From NCBI RefSeq assembly GCF_000346465.2, contig NC_034009.1, positions 6,804,079-6,868,078 of the forward strand: a DNA stretch of 64,000 nucleotides, written 5' to 3'. The notes below the pieces were generated by a model that was not told the DNA's origin, did no database searches, and worked only from the letters and a program-made list of their open reading frames with translations. Origin of the DNA: Prunus persica (Eukaryota; Streptophyta; Magnoliopsida; Rosales; Rosaceae). Each line of letters opens with the position of its first letter. The first letter of the stretch is position 1. This document shows, piece after piece, positions 1 through 12,366 of the stretch. The position numbers were made by a program, and so were the translations under genes.

Positions 1-1904
1 GCCATCAGCAAAGCATCTCAAAGTATTTGGATGCATTTGCTATGTGCACATTCCTAAAGAGAAAAGACACAAGCTAGAAGAAAAATATGAAGTTGGCATA
101 TTCCTAGGTTACAGTTCTCAATCTAAAGGCTATCGAATCTACAATCCCAAAACTAAGAAGTTCATGATAAGCCGAGATGTTGAGTTTGATGAATTGGCAT
201 CATGGAATTGGCATAAGAGGAAGAAAATGTTGAAAGGAAAAGTGTTAATATTACACAACCATACAGAGAGGAAACTGAAGAAACTCCGGGTACGATTCCT
301 CAACCTACAACTCCTCCAGCCATACAACATGAAGGCCCTCTAGAAACAGAACAAAGAATAGATCACTCCAAGATATATATGAAACTTGCAACTTCATTAC
401 TATAGAACCAGAAAGTTTTGAAGCTGCAGTAAAAGAAGAAATCTGGAGAAAAGCTATGGAAGAAGAAATTAAAACAATTGAGAAAACCAAAACATGGGAA
501 CTCGTTGATCGCCCAAAAGACAGAGATCATTGGGGTTAAATGGGTCTACAAGACCAAATTTAATCATGATGGATCAATACAAAAGCATAAGGCAAGGCTA
601 GTAGCTAAAAGCTACTCGCGGCAGTCGGACATAGATTATAACGAGACATTTGCACCAGTTGCATGACTTGATACTATAAGAGCACTGGTAGCATTAGCAG
701 CTCAAAAGAAATGGAGAATTTATCAGTTAGACGTAAAGTCTGCATTTCTAAATGGAGAGCTGGAAGAAGAAATATATGTGGAGCAACAACAAGGATATAT
801 TGAGCAAGGAGGAGAAGATAAAGCACTTAAGCTAAGAAAGCTTTGTACGGACTCAAGCAAGCGCCACGAGCTTGGAACAGCTGGATAGACAAATACTTCA
901 TCAACGCAGGCTTCAGGAGGAGCAAAAGCGAGCCTACTCTCTACACCAAAACTCAAGGTAAGTCCGATATCTTGATCGTCTCTCTATATGTGGATGACCT
1001 CAATTACACAGGAAACAATGAAGAAATAATTAAAGAGTTAAAAAAAGATATGATGAAAACATTTGAGATGAGTGACCTTAGGTTGATGCACTATTTTTTG
1101 GGCATTGAAATAAACCAAGAAGAATATGGAATCTTCATATGCCAGAAAAAGTACATTGAGAATCTTTTGAAAAAGTTCAAAATGTACGGGTGCAAGACTG
1201 CTGCTACTCCACTTATCACCAATGAGAAATTAAGAAAGGAAGATGGATCAAGAAAAGCTAATGAATCACTTTATAGAAGTCTCATTGGGAGCTTACTATA
1301 CTTAACAACAACAAGACGTGACATCATGTATGCGATAAGCTTACTATAAAGATTTATGCAAAATCCAAGTCAAATACACTATGGAGCAGCAAAGAGAATA
1401 TTAAGATACTTGCAAGGCACAATTGACTGTTGCATATGGTATAAGCCCACTACAGATCCAAGACTATTTGGCTACACAGACAGTGATTGGGCTGGATCAG
1501 TGAATGACATGAAAAGTACATCAGGCTATACATTTACAATTGGATAAGGAATATTTTCATGGTCATCAAAGAAACAAGAGATTGTGGCTCAATCATCAGC
1601 AGAAGCCGAGTACATAGCAGCAGCAAGTTTAGCATGTCAAGCTATTTGGCTTAGAAGAATATTTGAAGATATGGGAGAATGCCAATCAGAAGCTACTGAA
1701 ATATTTGGTGACAATAAATCTGCTATAGCAATGGCAAAGAATCCAATGTTCCACAGCAGGACAAAGCATATCGTCATCAAGCATCACTTTTTACGAGAAG
1801 TCTCAACAAACAAAGAAACTAAGCTCAAGTATTACAAGACAGAGGAGCAGATTGCAGACATCCTCACTAAGGCACTTCCAAGACCAAAATTCAAAATGCT
1901 ATAA
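1..1904 (+). pseudogene. Ty1/copia polyprotein remnant (integrase end, reverse transcriptase, RNase H)
   Basis: This is the 3' two thirds of a copia polyprotein, open at the left window edge. From base 2 the frame reads an integrase C-terminal region (HLKVFGC, then [12 protein letters not shown] and SRDVEFDE). Reverse transcriptase follows (GVKWVYKTK, then QLDVKSAFLNGE, LYGLKQAPRAW and the catalytic YVDD near 990). RNase H ends it (GYTDSDWAGS, SSAEAEYIAA, ADILTKALP). The frame moves from 2 to 1 to 0 along the gene, and stops fall at 664-666, about 1347 and 1545-1547, so no full product can be made. It runs directly into a polypurine tract and a 3' LTR. Family assignment is firm. A Tork-type lineage is only a guess from the YVDDL context. 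Confidence 0.93.
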
Positions 1905-1943
1905 AGCATGCTTGGAGTAACACAAATGTGCATTAAGGAGGAG

Positions 1944-2319
1944 TGTTAAAAAAAAATAATGCACACTTGTACTAGAATAATATAGAAAGGTCTTGAATAA
2001 TATAGAAAAGTCTTGAATAATATAGAAAAATTGAGAAAATATGACAATTCAAATTTGAACTCTACACTAGAAATATCCTATTAATTATATAATGTATTAT
2101 AACTAGAAAATTCTAGATTTATATTATAACTAGTGGCTGGAAAACACTTTGGAAGTCGGTTACTATGCAATAACCGACTTGACTAGATATTTGCCAAGTT
2201 GAAAGTCGGTTTAGCTAAAGCCTTGTACCCTTCTTATTTCAATCAATAAAATAAAAATATTTTGTTACTCTTTCAAAAGTTTTCTTTTCTAAGTTAAGTT
2301 ATTGTCCTAAACACTATCA
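1944..2319 (+). repeat. 3' LTR of the copia remnant
   Basis: The LTR starts TGTTA right after a purine-rich tract (AAGGAGGAG) and ends TATCA, giving about 376 bp with TG...CA ends. It holds three direct copies of a ~20-bp unit (AATATAGAAA-GTCTTG) at about 1977-2035 and a probable poly(A) region (AATCAATAAAATAAAA) near 2242. The 5' LTR lies outside the window, so the target duplication cannot be checked. The end lies 270 bp from the MATE stop codon. The 2320-2588 gap shows no other feature and is probably MATE 3' UTR and flank. Confidence 0.75.
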
Positions 2320-2588
2320 ACCACTTTCCAAACCTCTTCTCTCTTTAAACTGACAGAAGAAAACAACTTTTTCATTTCATGCCTTTCTCAGAAACAACGA
2401 GAAGGATATATACAGACTCTCAAATGCCGGATGGCCACAGGCCAGCTAGATGACAACTAAAGGAACACTGCTAGCCTTTATTCTTAATGGAAATAGATAG
2501 GATATAAACGAGTGATAGGGTCCTAACAACCAACTTGAAGATGCCAAACTAACAACTTAATATGATCATCACTTCTGCACCTGTTTTG

Positions 2589-5500
2589 CTACGACACATT
2601 GGCCGCGGTCTTTGTGTCGTACACTCTATCAGATGCTTTCTTCACCTACAAAAGAAATGAAAAATCGAGCATAAGATGAATGTAACAGAGATTGATACAT
2701 GAAACCTAGCATGACAAAGTAGTTTACTTCTTTCTCCCAATCTGTGCGTGTGATTATGATTGCAAGAAATAGTGTCTGGGAAAATAGAGCGACAGTAATT
2801 CCGGTCCAAAGACCCTGCAAAAACATGTTAATCTGATATCAATGTAATGGTCCTGAAAGATTCAGATGTGCAACAAGAGGGAGGGGACTTGAAAAAATAG
2901 CAGTACAAGGACTAATATATATCACCTTCCCTCCAAGGTGCAGGACAAAAGCTAATACAACTGCAGTTGGGATGCCCATAAGATAGTAAGCTCCCAGATT
3001 AACATATGCCCCAATCTTTTGTTGTCCACTTCCTCTTATGACACCTGAAATTGTAAATTCAAGCCACTTCTTTTCACCAAATCAGCTATAAAAAATCTTC
3101 CCTGAAATGAGAAACCACGGCATACGGGTACTATTCAATCCCACAGTTTGATCATATGAGTTGAATAAAACCTTTTTATTATCTTTTGTTCTGTTGACTT
3201 CAGTTTTAGCTACAGGTTATGCCAGGTATTGCATAAAGGTTTGCAAATCCAGAATAAGAAGAGAAAAAAAATTCTATTGTTATGAGAGAGGAAATGGTGA
3301 AAAACTGCAGAAACCTGAAAGCACAGACTGAAGTCCATCAAAAAAGTGGGATATTGCAACCAAAATCAACATTTCTCCAACATAATTCACAACTTCTATT
3401 TCTTTGCTGTAACAATAGCCCCAAACTTTTCGACCCAAAATGAGGACAGTGCCAATCAAAATGCCCTCAAGAATCACAATGGAGAGTGCAACACGTACAG
3501 ATAGAACTGCGAGTCGCGGTTGCCCAGCACCCAATTGATTGGAGACCCTTGTGCTGTTATATAGAAGTAAATAACAGAATAGAATTCTTGAGACAAAATG
3601 TGCAAAAACAGGAACATACAAAACTTAGATGTAGATAGAGTCTTAGACTCACCTTGCTGCACCACTGAATGCCATGGGAATCATGAAAACCATTGAGCAT
3701 GTGTTAAGGCTGCAAATGTGTCAAAGCCGGTTAGTATATCTTTGTTTCTGCTTCATCTGCTTCACCTTCACTAGCTAGAAATATGAAAACACTCTCTTTT
3801 TAAGCTTAGTACAAATGCAAACCTGATAGACAGGACTGAGGTTTCAAGCTTTGGATTGGGAAGAAAACCAGATAAGAGGACCATCATTTCGAATGACCAG
3901 ATTTCTAAGCTGTCACAGACATAAAACCAACAAACAACTATTAGTAAGTGTCAGCATTTCAAAATCTCAAATGCATCGAAAGATGTCGAATATTTTTATT
4001 TCGGTTTCCCACTGTCTTTTAACCCTCTAATGTTACAATAGTATTAGTGAAACAGCTAAAGGTTACCTGATCATTACAGCTGAAGGAACAGAGAGTTTGA
4101 GAAAATTGACAATTCCATGGAAGGCATCCTTTGAGAACCCGGTCCATGTGTGCTTGCAAGAGGGAGAAACTCTGACATAAATAACCAATGTCAACGCGTT
4201 GATCCAATACGAGATGGAGTTTGCCACCGCAGCACCTCTATATCCAAGGCTAGTCTTGTATACCAAAACCCCACAGACAATCAAGTGCAACAGTGTTGCA
4301 ATGCCTGTGCTAACAATCATGGGAACCACGTTGTTTTGACTTTGCAAAAATTTGGAGTGGCATTGGTTGACTGCATAAGCGAAGAGGCATGGTATCAGGA
4401 AACGAGCGTAACTTCCAGCAGCAGCTGCTATTTCTGGATCTTGACCCAAGAACTCAAGAATATGACCAGCATTGAACCATATAATTGAAAGAGGAATGCA
4501 GACCAGTAGAAGAACAAGCATTGCTCTCTGTAAGTGTATGCCAAGCATATGATACTGTTTTGCTCCATAGGACTGGCCACAGAAGGTGTCTAATGCAAAG
4601 CTCATTCCTATCTGTTCAACAAATTAAGATTAAAATGAGGACTATTATATCATCATTGGTTCAAACACATCAAGCATCACAATTTACATACATCATACTA
4701 TATATATTCCGTTGAGGGATCTCTCAAATAAGCTAATTTGAGAGACACCCTTGTAGGGCCTACTCCACATTGTATTTCACTAATCCAAACCGTGTATTTT
4801 GTAGATATTCTTACAAAGATCATCTCTATAAAAAAAAATCACTTGAATCCGATATCATTTAACCATTCAATTAAAATATTAGAATTTAAGTATTTTCTTA
4901 AAGCATCTTGTTCATTGATTTTGTTGGTCTCAATTAGATGCCTTAATAATTTTTAATTTGTGTGATTTTTTACAAAGATGATCTATGTATGAAGACTTGA
5001 ATTGGATCATTGAAAAAAAAAAATCGTAGAATACCCTAAAGGGGACTGTATGTATATATATATCACAAATTAGGCAATCGAAATTAAGGGGGAACTCAAT
5101 AAGGGACTTGTAGCTCAAGTGGTTAAAAGTATTTATCCATGCACGCGCAGTCCTGTGAATGAATCTCCCTCCCAAAATATCTCATGTATAAAAAAAAAAA
5201 TGAAGGGGGAAAAACTACAAGTATTTATTTTCTCTTCTTTTTTTTCAGAATGAAAAGTACTAGGCTGCCTCTCTATTAGATTTCACAGTGGTCTTAATCT
5301 CTCTGTCTCTCTATTTTGTCTGAGTCTTGAGAGTATAAGCCTTTTATGGTATAGTTTTATCTACTACAATGAATTATCCTATAAATTACTAAGTCATATG
5401 AAATAAGAAAAGAAGCCATCTTACAATCAAGCTCAAACCAGTGACTGTAGCAAATGAAGTGGCCATGGAAGCCCCTGCAAGTGCCAGCTCTCCAAGATGG

Positions 5501-5703
5501 CCAACATACATAACTGAAATCACCTGCATACCGAAGAGCAAGAAATTTGATGACACAAGTGGCCCTGCTAAAGACAGCTGCTTCTTCACCTCCTTGATAA
5601 TCTCATCTTTGGTTTGTTTTCCCTTTGTTGTTTGTGATTCATGTTCTTGAGGAGCTGGAAGCAAGGGAGATTCAAGACCAGCTGCTTGTTCTTCGGCATC
5701 CAT
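2589..5703 (-). CDS. MATE (DETOXIFICATION-type) multidrug and toxin extrusion transporter
   Basis: This is a proton-coupled efflux or vacuolar antiporter of organic solutes such as flavonoid conjugates and alkaloids. I infer eight exons: 5703-5425, 4611-4067, 3909-3823, 3709-3653, 3553-3315, 3044-2926, 2814-2728 and 2645-2589. All junctions are GT/AG and all phases agree. They sum to 1470 nt, or 489 residues plus stop, the usual length for plant MATEs. The N-terminus is hydrophilic (MDAEEQAAGLESPLL). Recognisable family motifs are SVMYVGHLGELALAGA, ALDTFCGQSYGAKQYHMLGI, the exon 5 segment STRVSNQLGAGQPRLA, and GVIRGSGQQKIGAYVNLGAYY. Twelve hydrophobic segments are expected from the family. 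The C-terminus is VKKASDRVYDTKTAANVS. The gene resembles the DTX14-18 group more than TT12, so the substrate is unknown. A UGT78 cluster lies just upstream. Intron 1 (4612-5424) holds a possible SINE. Confidence 0.92.
5100..5190 (+). repeat. tRNA-derived SINE-like fragment in MATE intron 1
   Basis: GTAGCTCAAGTGGTTAAAAG resembles a pol III A box. A degenerate B-box region (CCTGTGAATGAATC) follows, then A-rich sequence. Its resemblance to the minus-strand repeat at 5905-5992 (TAGCTCAAATAGTTAAAAGT) suggests one family. There is no clear target duplication. Confidence 0.4.
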
Positions 5704-5762
5704 TTTCTGTTTTTCCCTCTTTGAAAAGAAAGAGCGGATGGCATCAACTTTATGGAGAAAGA

Positions 5763-5770
5763 GTTATATA
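5763..5770 (-). promoter_or_regulatory. TATA box of the MATE gene
   Basis: On the minus strand TATATAAC lies about 60 bp upstream of the MATE start codon. This is a plausible core promoter that leaves a short 5' UTR. Between the TATA box and the SINE-like repeat at 5905 I see no other clear element. Confidence 0.5.
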
Positions 5771-5904
5771 CGATCAAGCCACGACAAGTTTTGAATTCTT
5801 TTGGGAACTGTGGAGAGAGAGAGATGATTAAATGGGAATTCAAACGTTGCGGCCAATTATTTAGAAGTAGAGGCCATTGTTTTTAAAAAAATTCTATACA
5901 AGCA

Positions 5905-5992
5905 ATACTGGGGTAGGGGAATCGAACTCCAAACCTTAGGTGAATGGGTAAATACTTTTAACTATTTGAGCTAAAATCCTCTTGCAAGGACC
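5905..5992 (-). repeat. SINE-like repeat upstream of the MATE gene
   Basis: Read on the minus strand, it has an A-box-like TTTAGCTCAAATAGTT and a good B box (GGAGTTCGATTCCCC), spaced as in tRNA-derived plant SINEs. The ends are unclear. It lies about 200 bp upstream of the MATE start and could affect the promoter. Confidence 0.5.
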
Positions 5993-6000
5993 ATTTTTCT

Positions 6001-7204
6001 TTGATATGCGAGAGAAATTTGAACTTAAAATATATCTCTCTGTCTATAATTTACTTGAATTTTCTTTCAAAGTTGAGGAAAGAGATATACCCTTGGACCA
6101 AGAATATAACCCAGTGATACAGTAGTTGAAGTTAGCATCTCGCCATAGTAAACAAAAAATTATAAGGCATGTAGCATGTAATATGTACTCTTGAATGTAA
6201 TAGTAAAAGTTGTCATAGTTGATGTAAAACTGCGGCTCTTCATCCTCACTTTGTATATACAGGTTCATCTAATAGACTTTGTGCTATTTAGATAACAGTA
6301 TCAATTTTCGTTCTCAATATAACACCACGGGAACGAAAATTGATATTGTTACTCAAGTATAGAGTTTAACATTTATGTATATCCCCTTGCTAAATTTGCA
6401 ATTTTTTCTCTCAACAATAATTGGCGGAATACAGTTGGTTCACTTGAGTTAAAGTATTTGTTTAACGACCTTTTTTTTATTAAAATGAGTGATAGCATAT
6501 TAAATTTATATACGTTATACATATGTTAAGGTTCGAATTCAAAATTGTTTTGAGTTAAGAATTATTTCAAACCACTACACTAGTAAATCTTTTGCCACAG
6601 AAATTAATTATGTTTCAACTTTCAAGAATATACTATCCTAGAGATAACTTTGTCTTTTCCTCTGTTTGAAAGGGCTTCCATGAAATTGATTTGCCCCTGG
6701 AAAAAAAAAATCCTAGATATTTCCATTTGATGTGCAAGCCAGCCTCAGTGGTGTCGACAAGTCCATCTTGGTCCATCCATTATCTAAAATGAGGAAAAGT
6801 CCATGAAATGAGAGTGATGTGCAGTCCAGCCTCGGTGGTGTCGTCTTTTTATGGAATATCTTGATTATATTATATAAAATAAAGGCCAAAGGGAGACTAA
6901 GTTGAAATATCATCTCTCCTTGTTTGTTGTACTAAGTAGAGCTGGGCATCTGTACCGTTTATACCGAAACCGTATCAATTTCGTGTCAAATTGTATTGTT
7001 TTATATCGTTTCATTTGGCCATCGGGTTTAATACGGTATCATATCGTATCGTATCACTCATCTATGATACATGAGCGGTATCATATATTACATATAGTAC
7101 CGTACCGAATAGCAACAAAAACACTAACATTACGCGTTTCACTCTCGCACGCTCGACTCGATCTCTCACACCCCCAAACAGACTTTCTCGAACTATTTTT
7201 TTCC

Positions 7205-7254
<50 letters not shown>

Positions 7255-8544
7255 TCTCTTTTGATCGGTGTGTTCTACATCTGAATGAGCAAGCCTATTT
7301 ATAGGCAAATTAGATGGCTTCCTGTGGACTTCATTACCCAACACCATCATTAAGCTTTTGACTATTATTTTCTTCTTTTCTTTAGGTGGGCTCTACCGCT
7401 TTCTTTACAACAAGTCTAATTGCTATATTTTAATCACACAAAAATTTAGAAAAAAATCATTCAATTTAAACTTAAAAATTAAAGCATGTTTACAAACATA
7501 CACAATGAAAAAACACATAATATGAAATAGAAGAACCTGAATAATTGAGTCGGGGCAAGTGTTGGACACGCCCCACACAAGTGCTTATGGTTATTAACGC
7601 TTGCCTCCTAGGATACAACGACTCTTGTCCTTATGAAGAAGACTATAATTCACAAGGACTCTCTGAACCAGATTATGTAGGAAACCCTCTCACAGACCAC
7701 AATCATTACTACACTAAGGCTCTATGTATTCAAATGGATAAACATTGATTGAATCAAATTAGTTTTTTAATTGCAGGAAGACTACTCTATTTATATATAT
7801 TAAAAAACCATTTCCAAAAGGGTATGTCCCAATATAAAAAACCAACTAATGCATCCATTGAATAAACATGTGCTTTGATACCTCTTTCTAAAAATTGACA
7901 GAGAACACCATGGTCCAATGAACTCTATTAATTTTTATTCAAATAGAAAAATAAATATTAATAAATATTAAATTTCCAACAATAACTCAGGGTCAAAATT
8001 CTAAGATTTTGTGCTGTAAAAAACATATTGGCCAGACGTGGCACTGTGCTGTAAAAGAGTTTTGGGCTCGACCTTTTCTACATAATGTGCCTTGTTTTGT
8101 GAAGTTACCAAATAGCACACTCTATGTGAGCTATGTGCTAAAGCTTGCTAATTTGCATGAGACGAGCATTAAAAAAAAAAAAAAACCTTCTAACAATTCA
8201 GTGCTTACGCTTACGTCCGAATGAACATAAAATGGGACGCATTGCAAGGTGAGTGCATGCTTTGATTTTTCCAATTCTCCATCTTGAAAATTTCATACCT
8301 TGGAAATAGGTAGGTATCGTGGGCTTGCTTGTTGTTGGGTCTTTGAATTTTTGTCACGTTTCAAATGCAAGAGTCCAATGTATTAAAGAAAATAATAAGT
8401 AGAAAAAAAATGCCAAATTGAAGTTCCACTTTTATTGGCGCCAAGAAAGACAACGAAGTACCTGATGTAAACTCTAGTGGGGAATTGGCCTTTCGGTTGA
8501 AGCTTGTTGAGGCCTAACATTTTTCAGGAAAGGTCTAAGTATAT
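6001..8544. other. AT-rich spacer between MATE and the UGT cluster
   Basis: No convincing gene. About 6940-7110 is a degenerate low-complexity tract with recurring ATCGTTTC/CGTATC words, as seen in decayed repeats (GAGCTGGGCATCTGTACCG at its start). A CT microsatellite followed by a short GT run occupies about 7207-7253. Poly(A) runs occur near 8170. The rest (5993-6900, 7260-8540) shows nothing recognisable. Confidence 0.5.
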
Positions 8545-8548
8545 TTAG

Positions 8549-8664
8549 GCCCTGTTTGATAGGTTGGCTTGGACTGATTAGAATAAGTTTTGAAGTACTG
8601 GATTGGGCTGACTTGGACTGGATAGGCTTTGGGTCCAGTTCTATTCATTTTTCCACCAAACAAC
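8549..8664 (+). mobile_element. small MITE-like fragment
   Basis: It begins GGCCCTGTTTGATAGGTTGG and ends near CCACCAAACAACAAAC, an imperfect inverted pair, with internal CTTGGACTGG-type words. The same words occur in the larger TIR element at 61487-62989, so it is probably a short relative. No target duplication could be fixed. Confidence 0.4.
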
Positions 8665-8828
8665 AAACTGGAATTAACTTTTTTTTTTCTTTTTTAATAA
8701 ATCATTATTTTATTTTATTTTTTTGATTAACAATAATCATATGCAAAATCTCAAGCCCCAAATCGACATCTGAAACCTTCCTTTGATCGCGCGACAAACA
8801 ATGAGAGAATCTTCACACAGGGAAGAGA

Positions 8829-9115
8829 AATGCGAACCGTTTGGTTGCTAAAGAGGCATTCATTGTTCAGAACTTCCCTGGCTGGTCCTACCCTGACTTG
8901 GTGTCCAAGGTCAAACAAGACTTTGAATCAAATGGAGCAACCCGTTGGGCCGCACCAATCTTTGAAGAGGGTTTGCCTTTGCACCTTAGATCTCGCGTGC
9001 ATATCCTCCATTCTCCTCCATTCCAATATTGCTTGTATACCAGAAAGAAAAAGAAACAAATAAAAAGCATTGGTCCCATCACCACCAGTTCAAGTTGGTC
9101 ACCCAGTCCAGCCAT
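8829..9115 (+). pseudogene. orphan gene fragment converging on UGT-A
   Basis: The frame from 8841 reads a very protein-like run of about 60 residues (KEAFIVQNFPGWSYPDLVSK, then FESNGATRWAAPIFEEGLPL and HLRSRVHIL) before turning into lysine-rich sequence. It looks like one coding exon of a host gene that I cannot name. It is not part of the UGT or MATE families. Its 3' end overlaps the UGT-A stop region on the opposite strand. No upstream exon is visible. It could be a captured exon or an unfinished duplicate. Confidence 0.45.
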
Positions 9116-10762
9116 TTAGGCTTGCTCGGTCCACATATTATTTCATTAACCAAAACATTTAAATCTTCAGTTGTGCGACCATACGATTTAACAGCCTCTT
9201 CAGCAAACACTTTGAGGATACTAGTTCTCTCTCTCATTTCGTTTCCTTGTTTACTTGACAAACATAATTCCAATGCCTTCATTGCTCCACTTTTTGTCAA
9301 AACACCTCCCTCAATCCCCACACCAATTCTCCACAAAACCTCTAAAGTTCTCATGTTCAGTGGCTGGTCAGCCAGAAAAGGCCTACATATCATTGGCACA
9401 CCACCCGTTATGCTCTCCAAAACTGAATTCCATCCACAATGTGTCACAAAAACTCCAACAGAGGAATGATTTAATACTTTAGTCTGGGAAACCCAGGGGA
9501 CTACTTTTCCAAGTCCATTTCGATTCGTTCGTTCAACAAATCCCTTGGGGAAATCTTTTTCATTTCCCCTAAATGACCAGATAAACGGAAATCCGCCTTC
9601 CTCTAGGGCTTCGGCTAAGGCTGCTAGCTCATGAGGGGGCAGTTTTGCCATACTTCCGAAGCTAATGTAGGCTACGGAAGCACGTTTATGCTTGTCTAAC
9701 CACTCTAAGCAGCCGTGCTCGTCATGAATTGGTGCTGTTGGTGTTAGAGAGAAAGGTCCAACATGAAGGAATTTGTGGAACCTTTTCTTTAGCTCAAACA
9801 CAACTTCGAGGTCTATGTCTTGAAAAGAGTTTATGGCAACTGCAGTTGCCTGCGGTAGCTTCTGTCCCATTTTGTGGACCATAACTGCAATTGGTGATTC
9901 TGAATTTTCAAATGCTACTCCTTCAGGCAAATCAGATGCATGGAATGCTGAAAATCCAGGAAGGAAGTCTAGGCTTTGGTCTTTTTCTCCTGCCAAAGGA
10001 AAAAATAACACAAATAAATAATGTTAAAATTGTAATCCATTGGGAACTATGATTCTTGCATATTAACTTATGCTCTAAATAGTTAAAGCTAGGTGCTATT
10101 ATATTGTCATACAAATAATTATATTTCTAGACTGTGAATCTTGATCACACATGCATCGAGGCAAAATCAACCTAATAAATAGTTACAAAATAATTCTATT
10201 TTGACAATCACATATGTAATTGAAACTTGATTGAAATATTCGACTAAGAAAATTATTTCTTACCACTAGCTCCCACTTTTTCTCTAATCACATCGGTACC
10301 AACATGAACAAGCAGAGAGCGTTGTCCCGAAGTCCATAAGGGCACCCAAGGGACCTGCATTTCTTCTGCCATCTCTCCTGCAAACCAAAGAAACGCATCT
10401 GATATCAAGCAGCCCACCTTCTGGCCAATCTCAGCCTCTGCCTCTTCGATAACCTTCTTAAAGCTGCCCGGTGCCACCTTAAGAAAGAGATCAATTGGCT
10501 CCAGAGGGTTCCCAGAGAACGCATAGCCCCCTGGCAAGCCATCCCATACCTTGTAAGGCTTAATATTTTCAAACCCCTTGCTGTTGGATTCTGTGAAGAG
10601 GGAGCTATTGGATTTAGCAAGGCTCAAGAATGAGAACTTCACGTCAGGGGCCATGGCTGAGATTATACGGATAAAGTGGAGAAGAATGTCGGGATGGGAG
10701 GCGAACGGAAAGACTAAGACGGCAACATGTTGAGTACAAGCTTTGTGGTTCATTATTGGCAT
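9079..10762 (-). CDS. UGT-A: UGT78-type flavonoid/anthocyanidin 3-O-glycosyltransferase
   Basis: Family role: transfer of a sugar from a UDP-sugar to the 3-hydroxyl of flavonols or anthocyanidins, in the cytosol. Exon 1 is 10762-10264 and exon 2 is 9989-9079, with a 274-nt GT/AG intron at the standard UGT78 position (codon split G|GA before EKDQSLDFLPGF). The total is 1410 nt, or 469 residues. Visible parts are the N-terminal HVAVLVFPFASHP with the catalytic His, the partner Asp in CLISDAFLWF, and the PSPG box at about residues 332-375. The box contains THCGWNSVLES and ends ADQ; Gln at the last position is the usual glucose-type residue. Its start is unusual, WVSQ instead of WAPQ. No frame break was found, so I call it intact. 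Glucose is inferred from one residue. Confidence 0.88.
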
Positions 10763-10830
10763 TGAGTATATTGGGTTTTGATTAATCGTGTTCTTTGAGT
10801 TTTTGCGTGTAATTAATGAAGTTGGTGACG

Positions 10831-10842
10831 GTAAATATATAT
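10831..10842 (-). promoter_or_regulatory. TATA box of UGT-A
   Basis: The minus strand reads ATATATATTTAC about 70 bp upstream of the UGT-A start codon at 10762. The position suits a plant core promoter. No flavonoid-regulator (MYB/bHLH) site was assigned. Confidence 0.45.
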
Positions 10843-10859
10843 GTGGGAGAGAAAGAGGA

Positions 10860-11654
10860 AGTTAATTAGCTGCTGACAACAACGTAAATGTAACAAACAT
10901 GAGGTGTTTTCGTTTTCAGGTTTGGAAATGTGTAGTTTTATTTTTATTTTTATTTTATTTTTCACCTTTTAAAAATTGTTAAATTGGTTAGTTTTGCGCG
11001 AACCAGGTTGGACATGATTATACCATTAAGAGGAAACAGATCTACTAACAAATACCATTAAGAGGAAAAATAGAACAAATACTTGGGGCATCATTAACTA
11101 ACAAATACTTGGGTTGTGATGATTACCGATTCATGTGTTATAAGATGGGTTGATATATAAAATGTTTTGTTTAAAGACAATATATTATGAGAATCTTAAA
11201 TTTAATTTTAATACCTAACATTTAGTTTAAATCATTAGGATGTAAACTACATGTTCCAGTCTATGAATAAAATTCATCTTCTATACCCAAAAAAAAATGT
11301 GAATGGTACATGAATACATTAAAATGAATACTTATATATTATATTATATAAAATAAAATCATTCGATACATTAAAATGAATGCAGACTAGAGGTCTCAAG
11401 TTCGAACACCAATGACATCTTAATTGTGTGCATATGTGCGACAAACCCCCCCTCCCCTTGTAGTTTAGACTATCACTTGTACTAAAAAAAAACATTACAA
11501 ACAAAAACAAATTTTTTTTATAACGTTCCTAGCCAGTGATCTAGTTTTCTTAATAAATTGGATATGTTGCATATAATTTGTTGCATCAATTTAACTGTTT
11601 GGGGACATGCATCATGGCCTCCCCCTTCCCAAACTACCTTGAAACAAGTATTAC
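10860..11654. other. upstream region of UGT-A
   Basis: AT-rich spacer without genes. At about 11389-11480 a stretch with GGTCTCAAGTTCGAACACC looks like the B-box part of a SINE fragment followed by C-rich sequence. Short repeats of ACAAATAC/ACCATTAAGAGGAAA occur at 11020-11110. Nothing else was seen. Confidence 0.4.
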
Positions 11655-11785
11655 AAACTAGGAATTATGAATTTTTCAATGGGTGGGCTAGCTAAAGTTA
11701 TTAGCTTAAAATCTAATGCTCTTTTTATTTTATTTTTATACTTACAATTTCTATATTTTTCTAGAAATAAAAGAATACATCATTC
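11655..11785 (+). repeat. partial copy of the adjacent MITE
   Basis: About 115 bp (TTTTTCAATGGGTGGGCTAG onward) is repeated almost exactly at 11879-11992. The left terminal repeat is degraded to ACAAACTAGG. The two copies are separated by a CT microsatellite (about 11796-11822). This suggests either two insertions of one family or a local duplication. Confidence 0.65.
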
Positions 11786-11792
11786 CATGACG

Positions 11793-11827
<35 letters not shown>

Positions 11828-11865
11828 CTCCATTTCTATTAGCAGGCCCATTCTAGTAGCTAATC

Positions 11866-12366
11866 CAGGGCGGAACTAGGAATTTTTCAATGGGTGGTCT
11901 AGCTAAAGTTATTAGCTTAAAATCTAATGCTCTTTTTATTTTATTTTTATACTTACAATTTCTATATTTTTCTAGAAATAAAAGTATACATCATATAAAC
12001 CACGCACATAGGGTGACACCACAATAGAAAAGTGGGCCAGCTCTCCCCCTCCCCCCCAAGTGCACTCAGGTTCGATTCACTAGTTCATAACTCCATTGAC
12101 TAAAGTTATCAGCCATCAAATCCCATTCTGATACATATTATTTGACATCTCCATTGGAGGTGCTTTTAGCTGAGCAAACAAATTAAATATAAGATGATTA
12201 TAGGACTATAGGTTGAGTGGACAATGAGTTATTAGGCTACATTTAGGTGGACTACTAATCTTTTATAGAGTGAAATCACATAAAAATACATTTAATATTT
12301 TTAAATATTTTTTAAAGGCTACCTGGGCTAGAGCCCATGATAGCCTTGTTGCTAGTTCCGCCCATG
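11866..12366 (+). mobile_element. hAT-like MITE at the 3' end of UGT-B
   Basis: A 501-bp element with inverted ends: CAGGGCGGAACTAGG on the left and GCTAGTTCCGCCCATG on the right. The CAGGG start is typical of non-autonomous hAT elements. No matching 8-bp duplication was found, so the left border may be rearranged. The right end lies inside the last codons of UGT-B and supplies that gene's present stop codon (TAG within the terminal repeat, at 12352-12354 on the plus strand). Confidence 0.7.

Noticed and set aside
5100..5190. tRNA gene
   Set aside because: A-box-like sequence exists but no cloverleaf or anticodon stem can be drawn. It is SINE-like instead.
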